Source of the DNA: an uncultured Bacteroidales bacterium
GTDB taxonomy: Bacteria > Bacteroidota > Bacteroidia > Bacteroidales > WCHB1-69
Length of the DNA: 41,643 nucleotides
Assembly (NCBI GenBank): GCA_905235135.1
Contig: CAJOKR010000001.1
Span: forward strand, 1 to 41,643
Direction of reading: 5' to 3'
The notes below the pieces were generated by a model, which searched no databases, was not told the origin of the DNA, and saw only the letters and a list, made by a program, of their open reading frames with translations. Below, piece by piece: positions 25,343-34,541 of this stretch (positions are counted from its first letter, which is position 1; the number at the start of each line of letters is the position of its first letter). A program made the position numbers and the translations under genes.

Positions 25343-26575
25343 TTAACGAAGGGCCTCGACTGCAGCCTTGATGCGCTGGCAGGCCTTCACAAGATTCTCT
25401 TCGGATGTGGCGTAGGAGAGGCGGATGCAGTCGTCATCACCGAAGGCGGTGCCTTGGACAGTGGAGACGCTGGCATCGAGCAGGAAGTAGAAGGCCAGGT
25501 CGGTGGAGTTCTCGATGATCGTCTTGTTGTACTGGGCGGCGAATTTAGAGTCGGCGGGGACATGTTTGCCAAAGAGGCTGCTCACCTTCGGGAAGAAGTA
25601 GAAGGCGCCCTGCGGCAGGCTCACTTCGAAGCCGGGAATCTCCTTCAGCAAACCATAGACCAGGTCGCGACGTTTGAGGAAGGTGTCGCGCATGGTGATG
25701 ATATCCTCGGAGGTTTTCGGATCCATCTCCATGGCGCGCAATGCAGCACGTTGTGAGATGGAACCCGTGGCAGACGTAATCTGACCCTGCAGCTTGTTAC
25801 AAGCCTTGGCCACATCCACGGGGGCACCGATGAAACCGATACGCCAACCAGTCATGGCGAAACCCTTTGCCACACCGTTCACCGTGACCACCTGATCCTT
25901 GATGAAATCGAACTGGGCAATGCTTTCGTGACCGCCCACAAAGTTGATGTGTTCGTAAATCTCGTCCGACATGATCATCATCTGCGGGTGCTTGGCCACC
26001 ACCTCAGCGATGGCGCGGAGTTCTTCCTTGGAGTAAATCATGCCCGTGGGGTTTGAAGGGCTGCTGAACATCATCAGTTTGGTCTTCGGGGTGATGGCAG
26101 CCTCCAATTGGGCGGGAGTAATCTTGAAGTCGTTCTCAATCTTGCAGGGAACGTACTTGATGTCGGCCTCCGCCATTTGCGCGATGGCACGGTAGGAAAC
26201 CCAGTAAGGAGTGGGGATAATCACTTCGTCGCCAGGGTTCACCAAAGCCATAACAGCCTGATAGATAGACTGCTTACCGCCAGTAGAAACCACAATTTGT
26301 TGCGTCGTGTAATCCAAGCCGTTGTCTCTTTTGAACTTGTTGCTGATCGCTTTCAGCAGATCCGCATAACCGGGCACGGGCGGGTAGTGCGTAAAGTTGT
26401 CATCGATGGCCTGTTTGGCGTATTCCTTCACCGTTTCCGGCGTGTTGAAATCGGGCTCACCGATACTCAGGCTGATTACATCCTGACCTTTTTCCTTTAA
26501 CTCACGTGCCAATGCAGTCATGGCTAACGTCTCTGAAGCGGGCATTCCCAGCACTCTCTTTGATATTCTTTCCAT
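25343..26575 (-). CDS. Class I PLP-dependent aminotransferase (aspartate aminotransferase-like)
   Basis: The 410-residue fold-type I enzyme has SLSIGEPDFNTPE near the N-terminus, SSPSNPTGMIY (Asn175 for the cofactor ring), SDEIYEH and VNGVAKGFAMTGWRIGF with the PLP Lys237, and a C-terminal IRLSYATSEENL with the substrate-carboxylate Arg. It resembles the Bacteroidota aspartate aminotransferases of the 1-beta group. The ATG at 26575 is used because the -7 box at 26613-26620 lies downstream of the longer alternative start at 26638. It is the first gene of the minus-strand unit that continues to the C25 protease. Confidence 0.92.
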   Translation of the reverse strand: MERISKRVLGMPASETLAMTALARELKEKGQDVISLSIGEPDFNTPETVKEYAKQAIDDNFTHYPPVPGYADLLKAISNKFKRDNGLDYTTQQIVVSTGGKQSIYQAVMALVNPGDEVIIPTPYWVSYRAIAQMAEADIKYVPCKIENDFKITPAQLEAAITPKTKLMMFSSPSNPTGMIYSKEELRAIAEVVAKHPQMMIMSDEIYEHINFVGGHESIAQFDFIKDQVVTVNGVAKGFAMTGWRIGFIGAPVDVAKACNKLQGQITSATGSISQRAALRAMEMDPKTSEDIITMRDTFLKRRDLVYGLLKEIPGFEVSLPQGAFYFFPKVSSLFGKHVPADSKFAAQYNKTIIENSTDLAFYFLLDASVSTVQGTAFGDDDCIRLSYATSEENLVKACQRIKAAVEALR

Positions 26576-26612
26576 ATTTTTTGAATTGATATATTCTGAA
26601 AATTTAGGGCGG

Positions 26613-26620
26613 CAAAGATA
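26613..26620 (-). promoter_or_regulatory. -7 box (TATCTTTG, minus strand) for the aminotransferase-C25-surE unit
   Basis: On the minus strand this reads TATCTTTG, 37 nt before the ATG at 26575. Confidence 0.65.
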
Positions 26621-26655
26621 CTGAAAATTCGAATACATACGGTGGGGTATTTTCC

Positions 26656-26683
26656 GTAGAGACGCACGGCCGAGCGTCTCTAC
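26656..26683. repeat. 28-bp palindrome, copy 10
   Basis: The centre is CACGGCCGAG, one mismatch from the perfect copy at 10451. It lies in the divergent spacer between the aminotransferase and grpE. Confidence 0.88.
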
Positions 26684-26717
26684 AACATTTTTGGCAAATT
26701 ATTTGCTATATGACATC

Positions 26718-26747
26718 GGCGGTTCGAAACAAACATTCGACACCGCT
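26718..26747. promoter_or_regulatory. Inverted repeat upstream of grpE, possible operator
   Basis: GCGGTTCGAA and TTCGACACCGC form imperfect arms around a 7-nt centre, 40 bp before the grpE start. No TAnnTTTG box is visible for grpE-dnaJ, so control by a heat-shock sigma factor or repressor is possible. It does not match the CIRCE sequence. Confidence 0.35.
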
Positions 26748-26786
26748 GGTTAATTGTGTGTGTAAGTAATTGAAAATAAACGTAAT

Positions 26787-27416
26787 ATGGAAGAGAGTCA
26801 AGAAAATATGGTTCAGGAAGAGCAGGTGCAAGAGCCTGAACTGAATGTGGAAGAACAGGAAAATACTGACAATTTGTCGGAAAAAGAGGAAAATACTGAC
26901 AAAAACAAGAAAGGTTTCTTTGGCAAAAAGAAGGACAAAGACAAAGAAAAAATTCAGGAGTTGCAGGCGGAAATTGAGAAGCTGAATGCCGAGAAGGCCG
27001 AGCTCAACGACCGTTTCCTGCGCCTCTTTTCCGAATTTGACAACTACAAGAAACGGGTCAGCAAGGAAAAGCTCGACCTGATTTCCACCGCCTCTGAGAA
27101 GGTGATTGTGAGCATTCTACCTATCATCGATGATTTCGAACGCGCTATCACCGCTAACGAAAAAGCCGATAATATTGACTCTATTAAGGAAGGTTTTAAC
27201 CTGATTTACAATAAGTTGCTTCAGATGATGAAACGCTTCGACGTGGAAGAGATCCAAGCCAAGGGTAAGGAGTTCAACACCGATTACCACGAGGCCGTCA
27301 CCCACTTCCCCGCACAAAATGAGGAAGACAAGGGCAAGGTCATCGACGTGACGGAGAAGGGCTACAAACTCAAGGATAAGGTTATCCGCTACGCGAAAGT
27401 GGTTGTTGGACAATAA
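26787..27416 (+). CDS. grpE: Nucleotide exchange factor GrpE
   Basis: The 209-residue co-chaperone releases ADP from DnaK. It has an acidic disordered N-terminus (1-40), a Lys-rich linker (GFFGKKKDKDKEK), a long coiled coil (about 55-110, IQELQAEIEKLNAEKAEL), and the GrpE head with RFLRLFSEFDNYKKRV, ILPIIDDFERAI and the C-terminal GYKLKDKVIRYAKVVV. dnaJ follows 119 bp downstream, while dnaK is elsewhere. Confidence 0.95.
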   Translation: MEESQENMVQEEQVQEPELNVEEQENTDNLSEKEENTDKNKKGFFGKKKDKDKEKIQELQAEIEKLNAEKAELNDRFLRLFSEFDNYKKRVSKEKLDLISTASEKVIVSILPIIDDFERAITANEKADNIDSIKEGFNLIYNKLLQMMKRFDVEEIQAKGKEFNTDYHEAVTHFPAQNEEDKGKVIDVTEKGYKLKDKVIRYAKVVVGQ

Positions 27417-27420
27417 TTTT

Positions 27421-27455
27421 GGCTATTGGCTTTTGGCTATTAGCCTTCGGCTCAA
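27421..27455 (+). repeat. Degenerate heptads (GGCTATT, GGCTTTT, GGCTATT, AGCCTTC, GGCTCAA)
   Basis: Five 7-bp units in register lie between grpE and dnaJ and belong to the GGNNATT group. Confidence 0.55.
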
Positions 27456-27535
27456 AATTACTCGCCAACAGCAAACTTCCAACAGTCAAAGTAACATAGT
27501 TAAAGTATTAGGTAAGAGAGGAGTTTAAGATAAGT

Positions 27536-28696
27536 ATGGAAAAAAGAGACTATTATGAGGTGCTGGGCGTCTCGAAAGAGGCCTCGGCTGACGAAATAAA
27601 GAAGGCCTACCGGAAAAAGGCCATGCAGTACCACCCCGACCGCAACCCTGGCGACAAGGAGGCGGAGGAGAAGTTCAAGGAGGCTGCGGAGGCTTACGAT
27701 GTGCTGAGCAATCCTGACAAGAAGGCGCGTTACGACCAGTTCGGCCACGCTGGTATGGGTGCCGAGGCCAGCGACTTCTCCGGCATGAACTTCAGCGACA
27801 TCTTCAGCCACTTCGCCGATGTGTTTGGCGGCGGCTTCGGAGGTGGCTTTAGTGGCTTCAACTTCAGCGGCTTTGGCGGTGGTGGCGGCCAGCAACGGCG
27901 CGTGCGCAAGGGTGGTGACATCCGCATCAAAGTGAAACTGTCTTTGGAGGAGGTAGCCGCTCCGATTGAGAAGAAGGTAAAAATCAACAAGCAGGTGGTC
28001 TGCCCGCACTGCCACGGTACGGGTGCCAAGGATACCAACAGCATCACAACCTGCCCCGACTGTCACGGCAGCGGACAGGTGGTAAGACAACAACGCAGTA
28101 TGTTCGGCATCATCCAGCAGGCGAGCGTCTGCCCGAAATGCGGCGGTTCTGGTGAAATCATCAAGGATCCTTGTCCGCACTGCCACGGCAACGGCACAGT
28201 GTCGGGTGAGGAGATCATCACCATCAACATCCCCGCCGGTGTTGATAACGGTATGCAAATGACGGTGCCGCAGAAAGGGCACGCAGCCCAGCGCGGCGGC
28301 GTGAATGGCGATCTGTTAGTCGTTTTCGAAGTGGCCGACCACGAACTTTTCGAGCGCGAGGGCAACAACCTCTACCTCAACTACTATATCAGCGTTCCGC
28401 AGGCCGCGCTCGGTGCTTCCGTGGAGATTCCCACGCTCACCGGCAAGGCCAAGATCAAGATTGCCCCGGGCACGCAAAGCGGTCAGATTTTACGGCTGCA
28501 GGGCAAGGGCCTCCCGCAGGTCAATTCGCGCATTGTCGGCGACCTCATCGTCAACGTCAATGTCTGGACCCCGAAGTCCCTGACCAAGGAGGAAAAAGCG
28601 ATGTTGGAACAACTGAGCACACACGAGAATTTCGTGCCGAAGCCCGGCAAAAACGACAAGAGCGTGTTCAATCGCGTAAGACAATTCTTCCAGTAA
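27536..28696 (+). CDS. dnaJ: Chaperone protein DnaJ (Hsp40)
   Basis: The 386-residue type I J-protein has a J domain (1-70, with HPD in YHPDRNPG), a Gly/Phe-rich region (about 75-125), and a zinc domain with four C-x2-C-x-G-x-G-like repeats ([32 protein letters not shown]). The C-terminal substrate-binding and dimerisation domains follow. It stimulates DnaK ATPase and delivers clients. It pairs with grpE just upstream and ends in a long inverted repeat shared with rsmE. Confidence 0.98.
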   Translation: MEKRDYYEVLGVSKEASADEIKKAYRKKAMQYHPDRNPGDKEAEEKFKEAAEAYDVLSNPDKKARYDQFGHAGMGAEASDFSGMNFSDIFSHFADVFGGGFGGGFSGFNFSGFGGGGGQQRRVRKGGDIRIKVKLSLEEVAAPIEKKVKINKQVVCPHCHGTGAKDTNSITTCPDCHGSGQVVRQQRSMFGIIQQASVCPKCGGSGEIIKDPCPHCHGNGTVSGEEIITINIPAGVDNGMQMTVPQKGHAAQRGGVNGDLLVVFEVADHELFEREGNNLYLNYYISVPQAALGASVEIPTLTGKAKIKIAPGTQSGQILRLQGKGLPQVNSRIVGDLIVNVNVWTPKSLTKEEKAMLEQLSTHENFVPKPGKNDKSVFNRVRQFFQ

Positions 28697-28698
28697 TT

Positions 28699-28789
28699 AT
28701 TGCGGAAATATTTGCGGAAAGGCGGAAAAGTGCGGAAATTTACAATAGGCTTCCGCGTTTTTTCCGCCTTTTCGCATTATTTCCGCAAT
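28699..28789. terminator. Long imperfect inverted repeat, bidirectional terminator between dnaJ and rsmE
   Basis: Arms of about 39 bp (28699-28738 and 28751-28789) are built from GCGGAAA words on the left and TTCCGC on the right, with T-runs in the right arm. The right arm overlaps the last four codons and stop of rsmE, so the rsmE 3' end is part of the hairpin. Confidence 0.65.
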
Positions 28790-29487
28790 ACATTCACAGA
28801 TGCCGCAAGGCATCCATATAGCCCCGCTGTTTCCGTGCGCAGTCGCCGGTCGCCGAGCTTCACTTCTATATAACCAGACTCGCGCGCTTTAGCAATTTCC
28901 TCTTCACTAAAGTCGCCTTCGGGACCGATTAGCAATATCATTTCCGGGAACTTTCGTGGCATCTCCACCAGCTGCCGCTGGTTGTTTTCGTCACACCACG
29001 CGATAAACTTATCGGCTTGTGTATCTGTGTTTTGCTGGATAAAATCCGCAAACTTCATCATCTTGATGGGCGGCAGCCATGCCGTTTGCGACTGTTTCAG
29101 CGCGGCCACCGACAACCGCTGCAACCGGTCGAGATTGAGGTGCGTGCGTTCGGAATGGTCGCACTGCAGGAATGCCAGCGAGCAGATGCCGATTTCGATG
29201 GCCTTCTCTAACAGCCACTCCATGCGGTCGGCATTCTTGGTGGGAGCCACAGCAAGATGCAACCCGTTGTGGGTAAGGACGTTGTCGGTTATCGTTTCAC
29301 GAATTTCCAGCAAGCACTTTTTGGGGTGCGCTTCCGCGATAATCGCTTCCGCCACGTGTCCGCACCCATCCGTGACACGCACAATATCGCCTTCACGGTG
29401 GCGCATCACACGCACGCAATGCTCTGATTCTTCGTTACTTAACGTAACAAACGGCTGGGATATGTCGGGGGCGTAGAAATAATGCAT
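28777..29487 (-). CDS. rsmE: 16S rRNA (uracil(1498)-N3)-methyltransferase
   Basis: The 236-residue SPOUT methyltransferase modifies U1498 of 16S rRNA. It has an N-terminal PUA-like region (HCVRVMRHREGD), the KNADRMEWLLEKAIEIG stretch, and the knot motifs LLIGPEGDFSEEE and LGDRRLRTETAGL. It starts 2 bp after the ABC-F stop and is cotranscribed with it. Its 3' end is part of the inverted repeat with dnaJ. Confidence 0.95.
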   Translation of the reverse strand: MHYFYAPDISQPFVTLSNEESEHCVRVMRHREGDIVRVTDGCGHVAEAIIAEAHPKKCLLEIRETITDNVLTHNGLHLAVAPTKNADRMEWLLEKAIEIGICSLAFLQCDHSERTHLNLDRLQRLSVAALKQSQTAWLPPIKMMKFADFIQQNTDTQADKFIAWCDENNQRQLVEMPRKFPEMILLIGPEGDFSEEEIAKARESGYIEVKLGDRRLRTETAGLYGCLAASVNVLRK

Positions 29488-29489
29488 GG

Positions 29490-31373
29490 CTAACCTTCTT
29501 TTTCGGACAGTTCCATCCAGCGTTCGGTCTTCTCATCCAAAAGCTGGTTGATTTCATTGTAACGTTTTCCCCACTCGGCAAAATCTTCGGGTGTGCCCTT
29601 TCCAATCGACATCTTCTCTTCGAGAATCTTTTTTTCAATTTCCATGTTGGCGATGTCGGTCTCCAATGTCTCCAACTCCCGTTTCTCCTTGTAAGTCAGT
29701 TTGTTGGGTTGCGGTTCCCGTTGCGCCTTCACCGGCTCGGGACGGGCGGCTTTCTCGATCCGTTTCTGGATACGCCGCTCCTTCTCGCGCTGCTGCCGAT
29801 AATCCTCATAGTTGCCCCAACAGTCACGGATGACACCATCACCCTCAAACACGAAAAGATGGTCCACTAACTTGTTCATCAGCCAACGGTCGTGGGAGAC
29901 AATCAGCAGACAGCCTTCGAAGTTGCCGAGGAAATCCTCCAAGAGGTTCAGCGTGTCGATGTCGAAGTCGTTGGTAGGCTCGTCCAGAATGAGGAAATTG
30001 GGGTTTTTCAGCAGCGTGATAAGCAGGTGCAGTTTCCGTTTTTCGCCGCCGCTGAGGTCGTCGTAATACGTGTATTGCAGGCTGTACGGAAATCCAAAGT
30101 GGTTCAGGAAATTGCTGGCACTCATGTAGTTGCCATTATCCATCCGGATTACCTCGGCATGTTCCTTCACTAACTCCAACACGATTTTATTACCCGCGTA
30201 GAGCATCCCGTTCTGCGAGAAATAACCGAACTTGATGGTCTGTCCGGGGGTGATTTTGCCGCCGTCGGGAATCACCTCGCCCATGATCATCTTCAAGAAG
30301 GTGCTCTTGCCGGAGCCGTTCTTACCCACGATGCCGCACTTCTCCCCTTTCTTGAAAATGTAGGAAAAGTCCTTGACGATGGTCTGGTCGGGGTAGGCGA
30401 AGTCCAGATGGCTGATTTCCAAAATCTTGTGACCGATACGTTCTGCTTGCACCTTAAAGGCTTCGGGAGCAGCCTCACTGCGTACGCTTACCTGCTCCTG
30501 CAGCTTTTCGAAATTGTTGATGCGGGCGCGGGCCTTTGACGTGCGGGCCTGCGGGGAGGTATGCACCCATGCAAGCTCGCGACGGTAAAGCTGCCGCAAT
30601 TTTTCCTGTTCGGCGGCGGCATTGGCCAACCGTTCGGCTTTTTTCTCCAAAAAGTAGTCGTATTTGCCCCGATAATGGTACAAATTGCCGTTGGAAAGCT
30701 CGAAAATGTCGTTGCAAACGCGGTCGAGGAAGGAACGGTCGTGGGTGACCATCAGCAGGGTAATGTTGGCGGAAGAGAGGTAGTTTTCCAACCATTCGGT
30801 CATCTCGATGTCGAGGTGGTTGGTAGGCTCATCGAGGATGAGGAGGTCGGTGTCGGCGATGAGGGTTTTGGCGAGAGCAGCCTTTTTTCGCTGTCCACCA
30901 GAGAGTTCGCCCACATTTTTCAGCACATCGTGGATGCCGAACTTCGACAGAATCTCCTTCACTTTCGATTCATAATCCCAAGCTTGCAGCCGGTCGAGGT
31001 CGGAGATAGCCTTCTCCATCCGCTCCTGCGGCACCTCGTGTCCGCTCTCCATCAGCGTGAGACAGGTTTCATACTCCTTAATTGCCTCGAATACTGGTGT
31101 TTGCGTGTCGAAAAGGGTGTCTAGTACCGAGCTGTCATCATTGAAATCGTCCCGTTGCGGCAGATACGACACCACAATATCGTTGCGGATGATGACCTGC
31201 CCCTCGTCGGGAGTGTCGAATCCGGCAATGATGTTGAGAAGCGTACTTTTTCCCGTGCCGTTGCGGGCGATGAGGGCGCTCTTCTGCCCCTTCTCCAGCC
31301 CGAACGTAATCTGGTGGAAGAGCTCCTTCTCCCCCACCGACTTGGAAACCTTATCAACTGTTAGATAGTTCAT
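29490..31373 (-). CDS. ABC-F family ATPase, Uup-like
   Basis: The 627-residue soluble protein has two ABC domains without membrane segments. Domain 1 has Walker A ARNGTGKST (36-44, Ala where Gly is usual), signature LSGGQRKK and Walker B LLILDEPTNH. Domain 2 has VGKNGSGKST, LSGGEKRK and LILDEPTND. A linker of charged helices lies between them, and a C-terminal coiled coil (about 555-627, KLTYKEKRELETLETDI) is typical of Uup. ABC-F proteins act at the ribosomal E site; Uup relatives affect translation and DNA transactions. The target is inferred. A promoter lies at 31406-31413. Confidence 0.9.
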   Translation of the reverse strand: MNYLTVDKVSKSVGEKELFHQITFGLEKGQKSALIARNGTGKSTLLNIIAGFDTPDEGQVIIRNDIVVSYLPQRDDFNDDSSVLDTLFDTQTPVFEAIKEYETCLTLMESGHEVPQERMEKAISDLDRLQAWDYESKVKEILSKFGIHDVLKNVGELSGGQRKKAALAKTLIADTDLLILDEPTNHLDIEMTEWLENYLSSANITLLMVTHDRSFLDRVCNDIFELSNGNLYHYRGKYDYFLEKKAERLANAAAEQEKLRQLYRRELAWVHTSPQARTSKARARINNFEKLQEQVSVRSEAAPEAFKVQAERIGHKILEISHLDFAYPDQTIVKDFSYIFKKGEKCGIVGKNGSGKSTFLKMIMGEVIPDGGKITPGQTIKFGYFSQNGMLYAGNKIVLELVKEHAEVIRMDNGNYMSASNFLNHFGFPYSLQYTYYDDLSGGEKRKLHLLITLLKNPNFLILDEPTNDFDIDTLNLLEDFLGNFEGCLLIVSHDRWLMNKLVDHLFVFEGDGVIRDCWGNYEDYRQQREKERRIQKRIEKAARPEPVKAQREPQPNKLTYKEKRELETLETDIANMEIEKKILEEKMSIGKGTPEDFAEWGKRYNEINQLLDEKTERWMELSEKEG

Positions 31374-31405
31374 TACCTATTCTCTTCGCACTATTTTCGA
31401 GGCGG

Positions 31406-31413
31406 CAAAGATA
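31406..31413 (-). promoter_or_regulatory. -7 box (TATCTTTG, minus strand) for the ABC-F-rsmE unit
   Basis: On the minus strand this reads TATCTTTG, 32 nt before the ATG at 31373. Confidence 0.65.
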
Positions 31414-31772
31414 GCATTTTTGGGGATTGGCAATTCAGTGAATTATTCTCCCTCTCAAGATCACTACCCCAATGGCGGAATCCTCCGCCGAAGCAATTTT
31501 TTGACCCAAAATTTTTTTTCTTGAATAAGTCGCTAATAATCAATCCAAAAAAAATATCAACGGCTTTTTGTTAATAATTATCGTAATGGGGGATGGTGAA
31601 AGTCCAATACAATTGACTATTTTAGCAACCTCGAAATATAAGCTTTTGCTTGTTCGTAAATTGCTATAAACTAACCAATTAACCAATCTCGTGAGATGAA
31701 GGCGGGGTAGCGTGGGTTATATTTTGAGAGAAACGGCCAAATAAAGAAGTAAAACCAAAAAACCGATAATTT
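31414..31772. other. Divergent non-coding spacer upstream of nrdJ
   Basis: The spacer is about 360 bp and A/T-rich. It begins with two heptads (GGGGATT, GGCAATT at 31422-31435) and a hairpin GGCGGA-ATCC-TCCGCC (31474-31489). A GGTGAAAGTCC string lies near 31592, but no full cobalamin riboswitch core or B12 box could be recognised. No clear TAnnTTTG for nrdJ is seen. Confidence 0.5.
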
Positions 31773-34493
31773 ATGAAAGACAATCTATCTCTTTTCAGTG
31801 AGGCGAATGAAGAGGATGTGCAGCAGGAGGTACTGAACCAACAGCTGCAGAAATCGATGAGCGAGTTGATTGCCACCCGTAACTCAGCCATGCAGAAGTA
31901 TGCGCAGGAGACGGTCGCGGCGGCACCCGAAGAGGAGGTGCAGGAACCGGTCCCGGAACCGACGGTATTCACCAAGGAGGAGATTTTCCAGGATGTGGCC
32001 CGCTATTTCGGCGGCGACGAGCTGGCGGCGGGGGTCTGGATCGACAAATACGCGCTCAAGAACGCCAACGGCGAACTGGTGGAGCATACCCCCGAGGATA
32101 TGCACCGCCGTATGGCCCGCGAGTTCGCCCGCATTGAGCGGAGATATCCCAACCCGATGAGCGAAGAGCTGATTTTCAACCTGTTCGACCATTTCAAGTA
32201 CGTGATTCCCCAAGGCAGCCCCATGGCCGGCATCGGCAACAAGTACCAGGTGGTCTCCCTCTCCAACTGCTTCGTCATCGGAAATAGCGGCAACGCCGAC
32301 TCCTATGGCGGCATCATGAAGATGGACGAGGAACAGGTGCAGCTGATGAAACGCCGCGGCGGTGTCGGTCACGATATGTCCGACATTCGTCCCTCCGGCA
32401 GCCACGTGCAGAACTGCGCTCAAACCTCCACCGGCATCGTCCCCTTCATGGAACGTTTCTCCAACTCCACCCGTGAGGTGGCCCAGGATGGTCGTCGCGG
32501 TGCCCTGATGCTCTCCATCTCTATCAAACATCCTGATGCAGAGCAGTTTATAGATGCAAAAATGACGCAAGGCAAAGTCACCGGAGCCAATGTCTCCGTA
32601 AAAGTGGATGATGAATTCATGCAAAGCGTCCAAAACCATACCCCTTATACCCAACAGTATCCCATCAGCGGCGACAACCCCAAAGTGAAACGGGAAACCG
32701 ACGCCAAGAAGCTGTGGGACAAGATCATCCACAACGCGTGGAAATCCGCCGAACCCGGCGTCCTCTTCTGGGACAACATCCGCAGGGAGTCCATCCCCGA
32801 CTGCTACAAGGACGAGGGTTTCGAAACGGTTTCCACCAACCCTTGCGGCGAAATCCCGCTCTGTCCCTACGACAGCTGCCGTCTGATTTCCATGAACCTC
32901 TACAGCTATGTCGATGAACCCTTCACCGAACGCGCCGTCTTCAACATGCCGCGCTTCCGCCAGCATGTGCAGTACGCGCAACGGCTGATGGACGACATCA
33001 TCGACCTGGAACTGGAGAAAATCGACTCCATCCTCGCCAAAATCGAGAGCGACCCGGAGAGCGAGAACGTGAAGCGCGTGGAAAAAGAGCTCTGGCTCAA
33101 GATCCGCAAGCAGTCCCTCAAGGGCCGCCGCACCGGATTGGGCATCACCGCTGAAGGCGACATGCTCGCCGCCCTCGGCCTGACCTACGGCACCGACGAG
33201 GCCAACGCCTTCTCCACGGAAGTGCACAAACAGTTAGCACTCGCCGCCTACCGTTCCTCCGTCACCATGGCCAAGGAACGCGGCGCATTCCCCATCTACA
33301 GCTGCATCAAGGAGGGTCACAACCCCTTCATCCAGCGCCTTCGCGACGCGGATCCAAAACTCTACGACGACATGATCCGTTACGGCCGCCGCAATATCGC
33401 CTTGCTCACCATCGCCCCGACGGGAAGCGTAAGTATCTGCACGCAAACCACTTCCGGCATTGAACCCGCCTTCAACGTGGTCTATAAGCGTCGCCGCAAA
33501 ATCAACCCTAACGACATGGCCTCCAAGAAAACCGTGTTGAAAGACACGGTGGGTGACCTGTTTGAGGAATACATGGTTTTCCACCACAAATTCGTGGTTT
33601 GGGCCGAAACCAAAGGCTACACCTTGGAGCAGATGAAGAACATGAGCGAAAAGGAGATTTTCGCCCTCGTGGAACAGTCGCCCTACTACAAAGCCACTGC
33701 CGCCGACACCGACTACATCAAGAAAGTGGAGCTGCAAGGTTCTGTGCAAAAGTGGGTTGACCACTCCATCTCCGTCACCGTGAACTTGCCGTCCGACATC
33801 ACCGAGGAGGTGGTTGGCGACCTCTACATGAAAGCGTGGGAGGTGGGCTGCAAAGGCCTCACCGTCTATCGCGAAGGTTCCCGCGACGGTGTGCTCAACT
33901 CCCTCGACCAGTCGAAAAAGGAGGAGCAGAAGGAGAAACCCAAGAATTTCAAGCGCCCCCGCGAGCTGCGTGCCGATGTCATCCACTTCAAGAACAACAA
34001 CGAGGACTGGGTGGCCTACATCGGGCTGTATGAGGGCAAACCCTACGAGATTTTCACCGGCAAGACCGGCGACGAGAGCTTCCTGCTGCCCAAGTGGGTC
34101 GATCACGGCACGATTGTGAAGAACCGCAACGAGGACGGCACCAAATCCTACGACTTCATCTATCAGGACAAGGCCGGCTACGATGTGATTTTGCGCGGTT
34201 TGGACCGCTGCTTCGACCAAGAGTTCTGGAACTATGCCAAGATGACCTCCGCGCTGCTGCGTAACGGCATCCCCGTGAACCACATCGTGAACATCATCTC
34301 CGGCCTCAACTTCCGTCAGGAGAGCATCAACTCATGGCGCAACGGCGTCTGCCGCGCCCTCAAGAAATTCATCGCGGACGGCACCAAGCAGAAAGGCGTG
34401 GAATGCCCCAACTGCCACCAGAAAGACACGATGGAATTCAAGGAAGGCTGCCTCACGTGCTCGAACTGCGGATATGCCAAATGCGGTAATTAA
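31773..34493 (+). CDS. nrdJ: Class II (adenosylcobalamin-dependent) ribonucleoside-diphosphate reductase
   Basis: The 906-residue enzyme reduces ribonucleotides to deoxyribonucleotides using a B12-derived thiyl radical, so it works with or without oxygen. An acidic N-terminal extension (1-65) precedes the barrel. Visible core motifs are SLSNCFVIGN (redox Cys166), RRGGVGHDMSDIRPSG, STNPCGEIPLCPYDSC, GLGITAEGDMLAALGL and APTGSVSICTQTTSGIEP. The last 30 residues form a zinc ribbon with two C-x2-C pairs (CPNC, CSNC) and a terminal Cys pair region, as in TIGR02504-type NrdJ. It shares the B12 requirement with mutA in this window. Confidence 0.94.
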   Translation: MKDNLSLFSEANEEDVQQEVLNQQLQKSMSELIATRNSAMQKYAQETVAAAPEEEVQEPVPEPTVFTKEEIFQDVARYFGGDELAAGVWIDKYALKNANGELVEHTPEDMHRRMAREFARIERRYPNPMSEELIFNLFDHFKYVIPQGSPMAGIGNKYQVVSLSNCFVIGNSGNADSYGGIMKMDEEQVQLMKRRGGVGHDMSDIRPSGSHVQNCAQTSTGIVPFMERFSNSTREVAQDGRRGALMLSISIKHPDAEQFIDAKMTQGKVTGANVSVKVDDEFMQSVQNHTPYTQQYPISGDNPKVKRETDAKKLWDKIIHNAWKSAEPGVLFWDNIRRESIPDCYKDEGFETVSTNPCGEIPLCPYDSCRLISMNLYSYVDEPFTERAVFNMPRFRQHVQYAQRLMDDIIDLELEKIDSILAKIESDPESENVKRVEKELWLKIRKQSLKGRRTGLGITAEGDMLAALGLTYGTDEANAFSTEVHKQLALAAYRSSVTMAKERGAFPIYSCIKEGHNPFIQRLRDADPKLYDDMIRYGRRNIALLTIAPTGSVSICTQTTSGIEPAFNVVYKRRRKINPNDMASKKTVLKDTVGDLFEEYMVFHHKFVVWAETKGYTLEQMKNMSEKEIFALVEQSPYYKATAADTDYIKKVELQGSVQKWVDHSISVTVNLPSDITEEVVGDLYMKAWEVGCKGLTVYREGSRDGVLNSLDQSKKEEQKEKPKNFKRPRELRADVIHFKNNNEDWVAYIGLYEGKPYEIFTGKTGDESFLLPKWVDHGTIVKNRNEDGTKSYDFIYQDKAGYDVILRGLDRCFDQEFWNYAKMTSALLRNGIPVNHIVNIISGLNFRQESINSWRNGVCRALKKFIADGTKQKGVECPNCHQKDTMEFKEGCLTCSNCGYAKCGN

Positions 34494-34506
34494 GATATGC
34501 CATTTC

Positions 34507-34534
34507 GTAGAGACGCAAAATTTTGCGTCTCTAC
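34507..34534. repeat. 28-bp palindrome, copy 11
   Basis: This is a perfect inverted repeat with centre CAAAATTTTG, identical to copy 2 at 230. It lies 13 bp after the nrdJ stop and 7 bp before a heptad array. Confidence 0.9.
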
Positions 34535-34541
34535 ACCCTCA

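Noticed and set aside
31585-31700. Possible cobalamin riboswitch before the B12-dependent reductase, suggested by GGTGAAAGTCC
   Set aside because: The rest of the conserved core and the B12 box could not be found; a covariance search would decide.
31884-33227. A 447-codon open frame on the minus strand opposite nrdJ
   Set aside because: It is the mirror of a well-supported gene with strong codon bias; it has no family features and no promoter.
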